Assembly (NCBI GenBank): GCA_022578965.1
Contig: MU400529.1
Location: forward strand, 372,001-436,000
Length of the DNA stretch: 64,000 bases
Direction of reading: 5' to 3'
From: Xylaria sp. FL1777
Taxonomy: Eukaryota; Ascomycota; Sordariomycetes; Xylariales; Xylariaceae
Shown here: one piece after another, positions 45,563 through 57,664 of the stretch
Layout: every line of letters starts with the position of its first letter
How positions within the stretch are numbered: position 1 is the first letter of the stretch
The notes under the pieces: model-generated
What the model was told of the DNA's origin: nothing
The model's input: the letters and a program-made list of their open reading frames with translations, nothing else
Database searches by the model: none
Translations under genes and position numbers: made by a program

Positions 45563-47119
45563 CTTAAAAAAAAAAACAAAAAAAAAAGCTATAAAAAGGA
45601 AAAAATTTTTTAACTTAAAAAAAAAATACAAGTTATAAAAATCTAAAACAATAAAAAATAATAAAGCAACTTAAAGAATATATTTTTAAAGCAAAAATAT
45701 AAAGTTACTATTTTAAGTTAAAACAAAAGTGCTATATTAAATAAATTTAAATGCTTTATTTATATAGGTTAAAATAAATAAACATATAAATATTATTTAA
45801 AAGCTTTGCAATTATTAAAACAAATTACAAAAAAATATATTTGTTATATAAACAATTAAAGTTATTTAGTATATAACTTAAAAAAATAGTTTAATTAAAA
45901 GTAGCAAATAATAAAAAGTAGTAAATTAATATAGTTAGCAAACTTATAAAACTATAAAGATTTTAAATTACTAAGGCTTAAAATATAGCTTAAAAAAAGT
46001 TATATTTAAAAAAACAAAACTATAACTATAAATAATATAATTATTAAATTAATTATAAACTATTAAAGCATTTAATTGCTAAATAAACTTAAAAAAACAA
46101 AACTTATAAAACTTTAAAATAAAAACAAATAAAACTAAAAGCTATAAAAAACATTACAAAAAAAAAACTAATAAAAATAAATGAAGTATTTTTATAGCTT
46201 AAATTGCTTTAAATGCAATAAAACAAAAAAGCATTAATAGTTAGCGCAAAAACTAATATATTTTAAAAACTAGAATTAATAATTTAACTAATTGCTAAAA
46301 GTTATTATTATAATAGAACTATAATAAGAAATAATAATAATATTTTATGCTTAAAAAATCTAGAATATAATAAAGTATTATAGAATTGCTATATAGTATA
46401 TTATTGCTACTAATATTTACTTAATAAACTAAAAAATAATTAGTTTTTTAAACAAATTATAAAAATAGAAATAAAGAACCTTTATAAATTAAAGTGGTTA
46501 ATTATAATTATAATTTATTATAAAAATTCTTAAGAATTTATAACATTTAAAAAAGATTTTAACTATATTTATAATACTATTTTAAAGGAATATAAAAATA
46601 ACTATTATAAATATTATTAGCTAATTAAAGCATAATTATACTAAAAAATAGTTATTAAAAGCAAAAAAGCTTAAAAACTATAATTTAAAGCTTAATTAAA
46701 AGCAAAAACAAAACAAAATATAATAATATTTAAAGTATTAAATGAAATAAACACTTAAATATTTTATAAAAAAAAATTAAAAAACAAAAGAAGCACTTAT
46801 TAAAAAGGCAGCAAGTAGCTAAAAAAACTAAGGCTTTATATAAAGTTTAATATAATAACTAGAAAAATTAATTTAAAGTTAAACTTATATATTAAAAAAG
46901 AAAGTATAACATTTTAATTAACTTAAAAGTATAAGCTAATATAATTTTACTTAAAGTAGCAAAACAAGATAAAATTTCTTAGAAATATAAGCAAAAATCC
47001 TAGAAAATTAAAAGATTTAATAAAAGTACTTTTAGCTATAATAATAGTTATATATTTAAAAAAACCAAGCTTTTTAATATATTTATATAAAAATATAAAA
47101 AATAAATTATATTAAATAT

Positions 47120-48030
47120 TACTAATATATTTAATTATAATATTATTTTAGGAATACTATAGTTAGAAATTAGCAACTTTTTAATTTAATAAAAAGCTAA
47201 AACTATTAAGTAAGAAAATAAAAAACAAAGCAAGAAAATTAAGAAAATTGCAAAAGAAATCCTAAACAAAATACTAAAAATATATTACAAATTTTATAAA
47301 CTGTTTAAAAAAAAAAAAAAAAAAAAACTTTTTAAACATAGCTTATAAAACTACTATATTTTTATTAAAGAAAAATATTAACTAAAGCTTTATTAAGTAT
47401 ACTATATAAGCTTAAATAAAACAAACGCTTTATAGAAATACATTTAAAAAAATCTAACAAAAGAATTCTTAAGAAAGTTTTAGTTATTTGCTAAATATTT
47501 TATAGTGCTAGTATTTAAAATAAAAAATAAAAAATAACTAATTAATAAAAAAAAAAAACTAGTATAGCAAGTAATAGTTAATTATTAATTATTAAACGTA
47601 ATTATTATTGCAAATAAATATCTTTTTACTTTTCTAATAATTATAAAAGAAAATATTAGTTAAGCAAAATAGTTTATAGCAGTTAATATTTTAAATAAAT
47701 ATTATGCTATTAAAATAGCTAAAAGAAAAAAATAAAAAACTGCTATATAAACAATATATAAACTATATAAGTATATAGTTATATTATAAAAATTATAAAA
47801 TATATTAGCTAGCTTTTAATATATAATAATAATAATTCTATAAAAGTTTTTAAACAAATTTATGTTTATTTACTTAAATAATATTTTAATTTATTTTAAA
47901 ACATTAAAAAAACATAAAAAACATATAACTTAAATATTAAAAATACTTAAACAAACAAAATTATAACTTAATACAAAAAAATATGTATAGCATATATAAA
48001 AAATTAACTTTTTAGGATTTATAATTACTT
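47120..48030 (+). pseudogene. Relic protease-RT junction and reverse transcriptase
   Basis: Recognisable frames: FNYNIILGIL (about 47,130-47,160), typical of the end of Ty3/gypsy protease; a palm segment from about 47,673; YLNNILIY at 47,871-47,894, where the catalytic YxDD box has lost both Asp; and FLGFIIT at 48,009-48,029. Several stops interrupt the frame, so no active enzyme can be made. Confidence 0.8.
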
Positions 48031-48239
48031 TAGAATAAATATAAATTTAATAATTAAAAATTAACATAGTACAAAACTAAAAAATATTTAACTTAGCTAC
48101 TATTATAAATATATAATAAGCATTAGGATTTTTAAACTATGTTTAAATGTTAATTTAAGACTTTAAAAAAATAGCGTTTTATTTTATAAAGTATATAAAA
48201 AAGAAATATAAAAAAAAGTTCTTTTTAATTTTAAAGGAA

Positions 48240-48490
48240 GCTTAAAAAGCTTTTAAAAAGCTAAAACTAAAAATTACTTTTAACTTTGTAGTTAAACTAC
48301 CTAATCTATAGAAAAAGAAAAAGCTAAAAATAAATGCTTCGAACAGTATAATTGCAGAAGTTTTAAAACAATTAAAAAATAGTAAAAAATAGCACTTAAT
48401 AGCTTATTACTTTAAAGCATTATAAAACGTAGTATTATAATACTTTATATATAATAAAGAACTATTTATAATTATTATAGCATTTAAAAA
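48240..48490 (+). pseudogene. Relic RNase H
   Basis: A continuous frame with stops still shows the Ty3/gypsy RNase H pattern: an INAS segment where the first catalytic Asp stood, the LIAYYFKAL strand, and YNKELFIIIIAFK near the end (expected DKELLAI). Stops replace expected Trp codons. Confidence 0.8.
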
Positions 48491-48849
48491 GTAAAAACTG
48501 TTTTTTATAAAAACTATAAAGCTAATTAAGATTTATTTAAATTATTAGAACTTAACAAAATTTATAATTATACAAAAGATTATTAAACAACATAAAAATT
48601 AAATAGTTTTTTTTTTTAAATTTAACTTTAAAATATGTTATATTAAAAGAAAAAAAAACATTTAAGCAAACATATTTAGTTAACAAAGTTAAAAAGGATT
48701 TAAAGTTCTAAAAAAAAACATTTAAGTATTATATCTTTAAAAGAATAAAAGCTTAAAGGTTAAAGTTATACTTAAAAACCTTACGAATATATAGCTATAA
48801 TAAGCTTATAACTTAAAAAAGTTAGCAAAGCTATAAAAGCACAAAAGAT

Positions 48850-49900
48850 TAAAAAATAACAAATTAATGTATAAATATAAAATCTACTTATTAAAATTTT
48901 TACGAAACAAGTTTATTAAGAAATTTTATAAATATTTATTATATAAACATTAAAAAACAACAAAAATAGTTTAATAACTGCAAAAAAAATATAATTTCTT
49001 AAAACTATAAAATATAGTTAAATCTATTATAAAAAAATGCAATATTTATAATAAAGCTAAAGCAGCTTAACATAAGCTTTATAAACTGTTATAACTTATA
49101 TAAATATTTAAATAAGCATAGTATATTATTGCTTAAAATTTTATTATAGCATTATTTCTATTAATTAATTTAGTTATAAAAGTATAATATAATAAAATAT
49201 AAATTATTATTAATAAACTTACTAAGTATGCTTACTTTTTACTATTTAAAGGAAATATAATAGTTAAATAACTTATATATGCTTTTATATACTAATACTT
49301 AAATAAATATAAGCTACTAAAAAAAATTATTTTAAATTAAAATAAACTGTTTACTTTTAAGTTTAAAACTAGTTTTTTTAAACTTATTAGTATTAAACTA
49401 AAGTTTTTAATTGCTTACTACTTATAAACTAATAAACAAATAAAAAAACTAAACTAAATATTAAAATAGTATTTATAAAGTTATATTAACTACTAATAAA
49501 ACAATTAAGTAAAACTATTATTAATAACATAAATTTTATATAATATATTAACAAACAAAAATATAAATATATTTTTGTATAAAGCTATTTATAAATAGCA
49601 AGCAATTATTAAAAAACAAAAAAAAACATTAATAAAAGCATTTATTATTTTAATTATAGCACTTTAAGCAAAAACTATTGTAACAAAAATCAAAACGCTA
49701 TAAGCTAAACTATAACTATGTTTTTAGTTTTTATAACAACAAATATTAATATATTATAACAAAAAACAAACTAAAAAACTAACCTTTAAAAAAGAAAACA
49801 AGGTTTATTTGCTATAATAAAAACAAAATGCAAACATTAATATTTTTTAAATTAAAATAAAACAATTAAGCAATAAATTAAAATTTAAAAAACTTAGCTT
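48850..49900 (+). pseudogene. Relic integrase (zinc domain and catalytic core)
   Basis: The zinc-binding domain is visible around 48,970-49,080 (KKCNIYNKAKAA, first Cys of the CX2C pair kept and the second changed). The core start is visible around 49,212-49,245 as NKLTKYAYFL, where the family has DRLTKYA. Stops throughout. Confidence 0.75.
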
Positions 49901-50105
49901 TTTTAAGATTAAAGAAATCATTTTACTTATTAACTATAAACTGTTATTACTAAAAAACATGCAAATTTACCTTGTTTTTTATATTTTTTTACTAAAACTA
50001 GTACTTATTAAAATACTTATTAAAATATAACTAGAAATAAAAATAAATTAAAACATTTATAAAGTTAAAAATATACTAAATTTCTGTTAAAATAATAATA
50101 ACGTT

Positions 50106-50195
50106 AAGTATTTTATTAAATAAAAAGAATATTTATATGCTAACAATACTTAGAAACTTAAAAAACACCTAAAAACTGCTAAAATAATTATAAAT
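50106..50195 (+). pseudogene. Relic chromodomain at the integrase C-terminus
   Basis: The frame reads KYFIK, stop (Trp expected), KEY, then ANNT, stop (Trp expected), and KTAKIII, matching the spacing of a chromodomain (YLVKWxGY...NTWEP...LxxA). Chromodomains are known to steer chromoviruses to heterochromatin. Confidence 0.7.
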
Positions 50196-50875
50196 TAGTT
50201 TTACTGCTAACATTTTAACTAGTTAAAGCTAAAAAAAAAGAATTAACTTTAAATAAAGCGTTTAACGCGTTTTAATTAAATTTTAAAAAAATAACTAGCA
50301 ATAGTTATGCTGCTTTAATATGCTATTCTTGTTTTTTAGCTATATAATGCTTTTTTGCTTTAATTTGCTTAAGCTTTTTTAAACTATTTAAACTATAAGC
50401 TATAGTAATAGCTATTTTTTTCTGCTATAATTTTTTTTATTGCTTAAAACGGTAGATTTTTGCGCTTATTTTTTTATGCTTTTTTATTAGCATGTTTAAT
50501 TTATTTTTTAGCTTTTTGTGCTAAAAAGTTAGCTATTACATTTGCTTAAAAAATAAGCTTTTAGTATTATAATTTGCTTGTTTAGCTGCAATATATTTAA
50601 TACATTAATTAAAGTTAGATTTTAATATTAAACATTTTGTACTATAACAATTGTAGCAAAAGCATAAAGCTATTTTAATTAATTTTAGTTTAATAAAAAA
50701 AAGGAAAGCAAAGTTTTGTTAAGCCTTTTGTTTAAAACGCAACAAGCGAGGTTTCTTAAAAACCTTACTAAACATAATAAGTATAAAAAACAAAAAAAAA
50801 AAAATAAAGGAAAAAAACTTACAAAAAAAGAAACACAGAATTGTTAAAACAACAATTATAAAAAAAGAAAGATAA

Positions 50876-51397
50876 TGTTACAAAATAAGCTAACTAGGCT
50901 AGTTAAAAAGCCATATATAAAAAAAGCATACGTAAAAAGAATTCTATTTGCTAAAAGAATATATATTTAAATTACTATAGGGGTTTAATATATAAACTTA
51001 ATAAACTTAAGCGTTAAGTTTATTAAGCCTTAAATTTAACAAATTTAAGCGTTAAGTTTATTAAGCTTTAAACTTAAAACAATATAGCGTTAAGTTTATT
51101 AAAAAAAGCAACGTTTATAAATTATTACTACTGTTTCTTTTGTTTATATAATTACGCATTTTTTATACTTAGTTACTTATTTAGTTTTTGCTTTTTAACT
51201 ATTAATTTTATTTTTTTATAACTGCTAAGCACTAATATACTTATTACTTTTAATTCTTTAAGACCTTTATTAATACATAGTAATAAAAGTTTCCCGAAAA
51301 CCTCCTTAACGGACTACCGCTAAGGATCCTATTGTTACTTGCAAATTAAAACCCCAAGGGCAAACCCGTTATATTAATATATAACAAGTCCGTTACA
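50876..51397 (+). repeat. 3' LTR (522 bp)
   Basis: Same length as the 5' LTR. Here the start is A/T-shifted, but the last about 110 bases keep G and C (TTCCCGAAAACCTCC, ending GTCCGTTACA), the mirror image of the 5' copy. Three copies of the GCGTTAAGTTTATTAA half-palindrome are preserved. Confidence 0.9.
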
Positions 51398-51402
51398 AAA
51401 AG
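51398..51402. repeat. Target-site duplication AAAAG (right)
   Basis: Matches 43,649-43,653 exactly and follows the last base of the right LTR. Confidence 0.85.
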
Positions 51403-53982
51403 CTAAATTTTAAAAAAACGCTTATAAAATTAAGCAATTATTTAAAAAAAGCTCTTTTGTTTTTTTTTATAATACTATGCTTTTAATAAATAAATTTAAC
51501 AACAAAAAGCTGCTATATAAATAAGTTAGCTTTTATAAAGTTAAAAAAAATATTAATTATAAATAATATTAATTAGTAAAACTAACTAGCAAAAAATTAA
51601 AAAAGTTGTTTTTTTTTAAAAAATTAAAGCAATTTATATAAAATAACTAAAAGTACTAAAAACTAAAAAATCTTAACTTTAATATATAAACTATTAGTAC
51701 TATAGCTATTTATTAAAAACTAAATTAAAACAATAAAGCCTTTAATAATTAAAGCTATAATAGTTAAGCTATAAAAAGTAAAAAAAATATAACAAATTAT
51801 AAAAGCTTTTTAAGTTTATAAAAGTTATAATGCAACTTTTAGTATTTTAAACATTTTAAATATTAAAAAATATAATAGCTTATTTTATTTTTTAAGTTAT
51901 TATACTATAAAGCGCTTTAAAAAGTAATAACTAATAAAAGCTAAAGGAATAAATTTTTTTTTTTTTTTTTTGTTTTTTTACTAATTGTTTTATTTTTTAT
52001 TTTTATTATTTATATAAGTTTATATAATTAAGTTATAATATATAAAACCATTTTTTTTTGCTTAAACTTAAGCATATTTTTTATAGCTTTCTTTTTATTA
52101 GTTTTATATTTATTAGTTTTATAGCAGCTAGTTTATTAGTATTTCTTTTATTATTTTGCTAAAAACATAAGTCTTTATTTTATTTTAACGTCTTTTAAAT
52201 AACTTAATAGCTTAGTTTTAATATAAATTATTATTGTTTTTTTTTAAAAATGCATAAAAACAAAAAAAACAAAAATAAAAACTGCTTATTAGTTTTAATT
52301 ACCTAAGTTTATTTTATTATACTAACGCTTACGCATAAGTTTTTTTACTTTTAATTGCTTTATTACTTTTATTTAAAACTAAATAGCTTTTTTTGCTTTT
52401 AGTTTAAATTATTTAATATTTAATAAAAACTTTAGAACTACTAAAAAGCAAAAAATATTATTATTATACTTTAAAAAGTTATTAGTTTATATTTTACGTA
52501 TTTAAACTACTAGTAATAATTTAAAGCTACTTTTAAGCAATAATAAGCATTTAATAAAACAATAAACGTTTAAGCAAAGTTTAAAGCAAGCTTAGCAAAA
52601 ACAAAATTCTATTACAAAAAATTAAGCAAAATTATTTAATTATATAAAGCTAAAAAAATAAAAACTAAAAAAAAAACAAAAAAAAATTTAACGATTTAGT
52701 ATTAATAATTCTTATTTTATATATTTTTAATTTTTTTGTTGCAAAAGTTTTATATATTTGCTTTTATAAATATTGCAATTTAACTTTTTATATAATAACT
52801 ATTTTTTTTTTATTTATTACGCTTAAAAAAAAATTTATAAGCTATGCAATAAAAAAAAATAATCGCAAATTATATTAAAAAAAACATTGCTATATAAGCA
52901 AATCGTTTAATTTTTTATTTTATTTTACTTTATATAACTTATTTAATTTATTTCTTTAGTTATTTCTTTAAACATTTAAGCATTATGTTAATTTTTTAAG
53001 CAATATTAAATTATTGTTTATTAATATTATATTTAATAAGCTAAACAATAAAATTAGCTTAAAAAAAATGCTTTAATTTGCGTTTTAATTTAGTTTTTTT
53101 TTTAATTAAACGAACAAAAATATTTTTAGTTAAAACTATTTATTTTTTAAAGTTCTTAAGCATAAAATTTTTTTTAACTGCTATAGTTATTATATTAGCT
53201 TTAAAATATTTAGCTATATTACTTTTAAACTTATAAAATAAATAGTTTTATAACTAAATAATAAACGTATAGTTAATATATATATTAAACTTTTAACTTA
53301 AAATAATATAACAAAAAAAAAAAAATAAAGCTTTATATATTTTTTGCTTTTAGTTATTATTAGTAATTATTTGTAATATTTATAAAGCATAATATTTTAT
53401 ATTTTAAATAGCTATATAAATATAGCTATAAGTTAGCAAAAATTATAAAGAATTTAATATATATATTTGCTTTAAAAATTGTTTTTAGTTGCTTTTATAT
53501 ATAATAAGCAAAATTTTAAATATTTTTGCTTTTTTATTTAATTAAAGCTAGCTTAAATATATTAATTTATATAGTATATATAAAAAAAATTATAACTAAT
53601 TTTTTATTAAATATATTTGCTACTAGTATTACTATTAAGAATTTTAATTTATAAATAGCTTAATGCTTAGTTATATAAAACAAAAAAAATTAGCTAAATA
53701 AAAAAAACAAGATTTAAAAAAAAAAAAAGCATATATATTTTGCTACTTATTAATAAATTTAACTTTTTAAATATTATAAATATAATTATTTGCTAGCTAA
53801 ACAGTATTAATTTTTTAAATGTTAGTTAATTATTATAATGCTTTTTAATTGTTTAAAACTTTATTAATAATGCAAAAATTGTTTTTTAAATGCTTAATTA
53901 AACAAGCATTAATTATATTATTTAAAAACAAAGACTTTATAATAAAAGGGTAAATTAAGTAGTTTAAAGACTTAAGCACTAA
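51403..53982. other. AT-rich interval right of the retrotransposon, unassigned
   Basis: About 2.6 kb of eroded sequence between the LTR element and the inverted-repeat arms. No domain or long repeat recognised. Confidence 0.45.
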
Positions 53983-56173
53983 AAAAAAAAATTGCAAAAA
54001 AGATCTAAGCTTTAAAACTACTTAAAAAAAAAACAGATTAAAAAAAAAACAAGCTTTTTTTTTATACTTATTAAAGCTTAAGTTATTTACTTTGCTATTA
54101 GTAATAATAAATATTTAAAAAAAATAAGTTATAAATATATTAAAAAAAAGTTAAAAAATAACTACTTAATTAATTAAAACTATTTTATTTGCTTATTTTT
54201 TAATTAATATTAGTATAAACATATAAAAAATAATTATTATAAAAACATTTAGTAATTAATAATTTATTTTAGCAATAAAATAATTAATTAATAAATTAAA
54301 AATAATATAATAAGTTTATAAAAAAAAAGTATGCTAGTTTAAAAATATATATTTTAGCTTTTTTTTTATTATATTTGTTTTATTAAACCTTTTATTTATA
54401 TTTAATTTTGCTATTTTATTTACTTAATAAGTTTTAACTTTTTATATTTAGCATAAATGCTTTTAGCATTTATATTTAAAAAATCTTGCAATTATTAAAA
54501 AGTAATAACTTAAATTAGCAATTAAAAATATTAAACTATATATAATAAGCAATATTAATATTAATACTTATATTTTATACTTTTTATATTATTTGTTTTT
54601 ATATTTTTAACTTATATTAAAATTTTTAACTTGTTTATATTTTTTACTAAATTATAAAACATAGCAAAAATATATATATGCTTAAATATTATTAAGAATT
54701 GCTTTTATTATATATATACGCTTTTAATTATTACATTTTTTATTTTTAAAGAAGTTATTAGTACTGCAAATTAACTAAAAATAAAGACATTTCTTTTTAA
54801 AAGTTTTAAAAAGCTAACACTTAATATTAAAACATATAAACAACTAGCATAAAAAATAGCAAACTTTAAAAAGAAAACAAAAAAAAAAAATAAACATATA
54901 TATATAAACTTAACTGCTAATTATAAAGAGCTTTTTTTTAAAAACTAATAGCTTTTTAAAAATAGCCTTAAAAAAAAGCTAATAATTGTTAAAAATTTAA
55001 AGTACAAAAAATATTTAGCTTGTTAGCTTTTTTTATAAATTAAAAAACTAAATGTAAAAAATGTTTAGCTAAAAAACATATTGCTTTTTTTAGTTAATGT
55101 TTTTTTAAAGTTCGTTTTAAAGTTTTATTTTATATAAAAAGAAATAACCTTTATAAAAAGTTTGTTTTTTAAAAACTTAGAAAAAAAAAAAAAAGTAGTA
55201 CTAAAAAAGCACTTTAGCTATATATTTTTTAAAAATAGCAAAACTTACTAAAACTTATTTTTAAACTTAGTTTAATAAATATAAAAAAAAATAATATACT
55301 TAATACATAAAAAATATTATAATAAAAAAGCGTAAAAATATTAGTAGTTTATACTATATATAATTTTAATAAAAGTTTTTTATATTTTTAATTTATTGCT
55401 TAATAAAAAAGCGCTTAATTTTTAGAAAAGAGCTTTTATAGCATATTTTACTGCATAAAACTGCTTAGTAAACGCAAATAAAATGCTATTTTATATGCTT
55501 AAACTAAAAACTAAATATTTAAAAGCATTTTTATAAGCTATAAACTAAATATTAAGATTTATAACTATAAAAAATTTTATAATATTAATATAGTACTTAT
55601 TTAAAATTAAAAAACATTATAAAAATAACAATTTTTGCTTTAATAAGTTTAACGTTATATTTATAAAAAATTTAATAGTTTTAGTAATAAAGCTAAAACT
55701 ATATAAAAAATAAAAACCTGCAATATAAAAACTAAATATTTAACAATTATTATTTATAAAATCTTTAAAAAAACTGCTATTAAAAAAAGCTTTAAATAAT
55801 TATTAAAAAAATAATAACATAAAACATTTTAATGAACTAAAGCTTTATAATAAACAAAAGCTAGCTTATTATTTTTTGCTAAGTAAAGTTTTAAAAATAA
55901 TATATAAAAATAATAAAAAGCAATAACTAAAAACTTTTTTTTTAAAACAATAAATAGCTGCTAAAAAAACTTATTAATATAAACAAAAGTATTTAAATTA
56001 TTAAAAAAGGCTTGCTATTTATAGCTGCTATAAAAGCTTTTATAAAATAAACACTATAAAATAAAAAATTAAGGCTATTTATATTATAAATATCTTTATA
56101 AAGCTAAACATTAAAAAATAGCTAAATAAACATAAAATAAAAGCTTTGCTAAACATATTATTTTAGTTATATA
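53983..56173 (+). repeat. Left arm of a ~2.19-kb inverted duplication
   Basis: Matches the reverse complement of 57,665-59,860 along its length with many transitions. Landmarks: ATTGCAAAAAAG at the outer end (53,991), GTACTAAAAAAGCACTTTAG (about 55,198), TAAAAGCTTTGCTAAAC near the inner end. Similarity stops on both sides. Probably one of two RIP-mutated copies of the same transposon; no protein domain was recognised and its ends show no TIRs or LTRs. Confidence 0.75.
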
Positions 56174-56476
56174 TTAAAATGGAGCAATATAATTGCGCAA
56201 GATTTACTATAACACTTTAATTGCAAGGAGGTAAGTTATAACTTATGTATTCAAGCAATTAAGCTATATATAAATTAAAGAAATAAACGATTAATTAAAG
56301 AGCTATTTAATAATATAAATAAAGTAACTATAGCTAATTTTTATAATATTAAGCATAATAGTTAAATCTATATTTCGAAATTTAGCATAATACTTATATT
56401 TTTATTCTTATTATATAACTTAGCTTAAACTTACTTTAATTAGCTAATTAGCTTATTTAGCTACTTTATTTTATTT
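56174..56476 (-). repeat. 303-bp repeat, copy B (RIP-mutated, inverted)
   Basis: Reverse complement of 34,972-35,274 without gaps. It lies immediately inside the left inverted-repeat arm. Some spots kept more G/C here than copy A did (ATGGAGCAATATAATTGCGC at 56,178), so each copy preserves bases that the other lost. Confidence 0.8.
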
Positions 56477-57664
56477 TAATTTTTCTTTATTAAAATATAG
56501 CTGCTTTTAGTTTATTTTAATACTTATAATTATAAAGTTCTTTATTTTTATTAGTATTTTTTAAACAAAGTTAATATTATTTTTCTTTGCTTATTTAGTT
56601 CTATAAGTTCTTTTTTATTCTTTTTGCTACGTTTAAAAGTAGCTTAAGCTTTAGCGCTTATAAAAGCATTATAACTTTGTTAAAACTAGTTTTAGCTTTT
56701 TTATATATTTAAATATATAAGTAAAGGCCTTTAGAAATACTTAGCGTTTTTTTTATAAAAGTGCTTATAAAAAGTTTATACTTTTTTTCTTTTAAACTAT
56801 TAAGCTTAGCTAAGTTTTATATTTAGCTTGCTATACTTAAAAAAAAAAATATCTGCAAAAGTATTTATAGCAAAATAATTTCGCACTATTAAAACGTTTT
56901 TATATTGCTTATAATAAAACTTCTTTAGTATAATTGTTAGTTTTTTTTGCTAGAAACTCTTTTTACGCTTTAAAATAAAAAGCACTAAAAAAACAAAACA
57001 ATTAACTTTTAGTTTTTTTTTTAGCATTTTTTCTTTATTTCGTATATTTTTAGTGCTTAATAGTAAAAGAGCTAATTTATTAAATTTAAAAAAAGTTGCC
57101 TTTAGTTTTTATAGGAGTTTATAAGGTTTAACGCTTATTAAAAGCAATAAACGCAGATCTTTTTGCAACTTAAAGCTAAAGTGCTTCTTAAAGCTTTCTT
57201 TTAAGAAATAAATAAGCTATTTATAACTTTTTTAATTATTAACTCTTTTTTATAAATATTAGCTTATTAAGTTGCAAAACATGTAGTATAAATATAAAGC
57301 TTTAATAAAGCTATATATATAGTTATTGCGCTAACGGAAGCAAAAAAGCATAAAATAGCTTAATATAACCCTTATATTAAAGTGCTTTGTTGTTTAATAT
57401 TTTTGCAATCTTTAAAAAACTTGTTTGTTATTTTTATTAGTAGCATACTTAAAGTTTAAAATATATGCTACTTTTAAAACAGTATTAATAAAAATAGTAA
57501 TTTAATAATTATTTAGGCAATATTTTATTATAAAATATTTTATTTAAAAAATTCTAGCAATTATTGTAGCTTATTTTACGTTTTATTAGTTTATAAAAAG
57601 ATCTTTTATAAACTAGCTATATTTAAGTTTAATACTTATTTTTGAAGTTTTAGCTTTTTTATTT
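56477..57664. other. Spacer between inverted-repeat arms
   Basis: About 1.2 kb of AT-rich sequence separating copy B from the right arm. No repeat or domain recognised. Confidence 0.45.

Larger units (their letters stand above)
43654..51397 (+). mobile_element. Ty3/gypsy chromovirus-type LTR retrotransposon, RIP-inactivated (7,744 bp)
   Basis: Complete by structure: two 522-bp LTRs beginning TGTTAC and ending GTTACA/GTTATA, flanked by AAAAG duplications. Domain relics on the plus strand follow Ty3/gypsy order: gag zinc knuckle (about 45,518), protease-RT junction (about 47,120), RT (47,670-48,030), RNase H (48,240-48,490), integrase (48,850-49,900) and a C-terminal chromodomain (about 50,106-50,195). 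The order RT-RNase H-IN separates it from Ty1/copia; the chromodomain places it with chromoviruses. All frames are full of stops, many at positions where Trp is expected. A purine run (AAAGAAAGATAA) just before the right LTR is a plausible polypurine-tract relic. It cannot move by itself. Confidence 0.92.
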
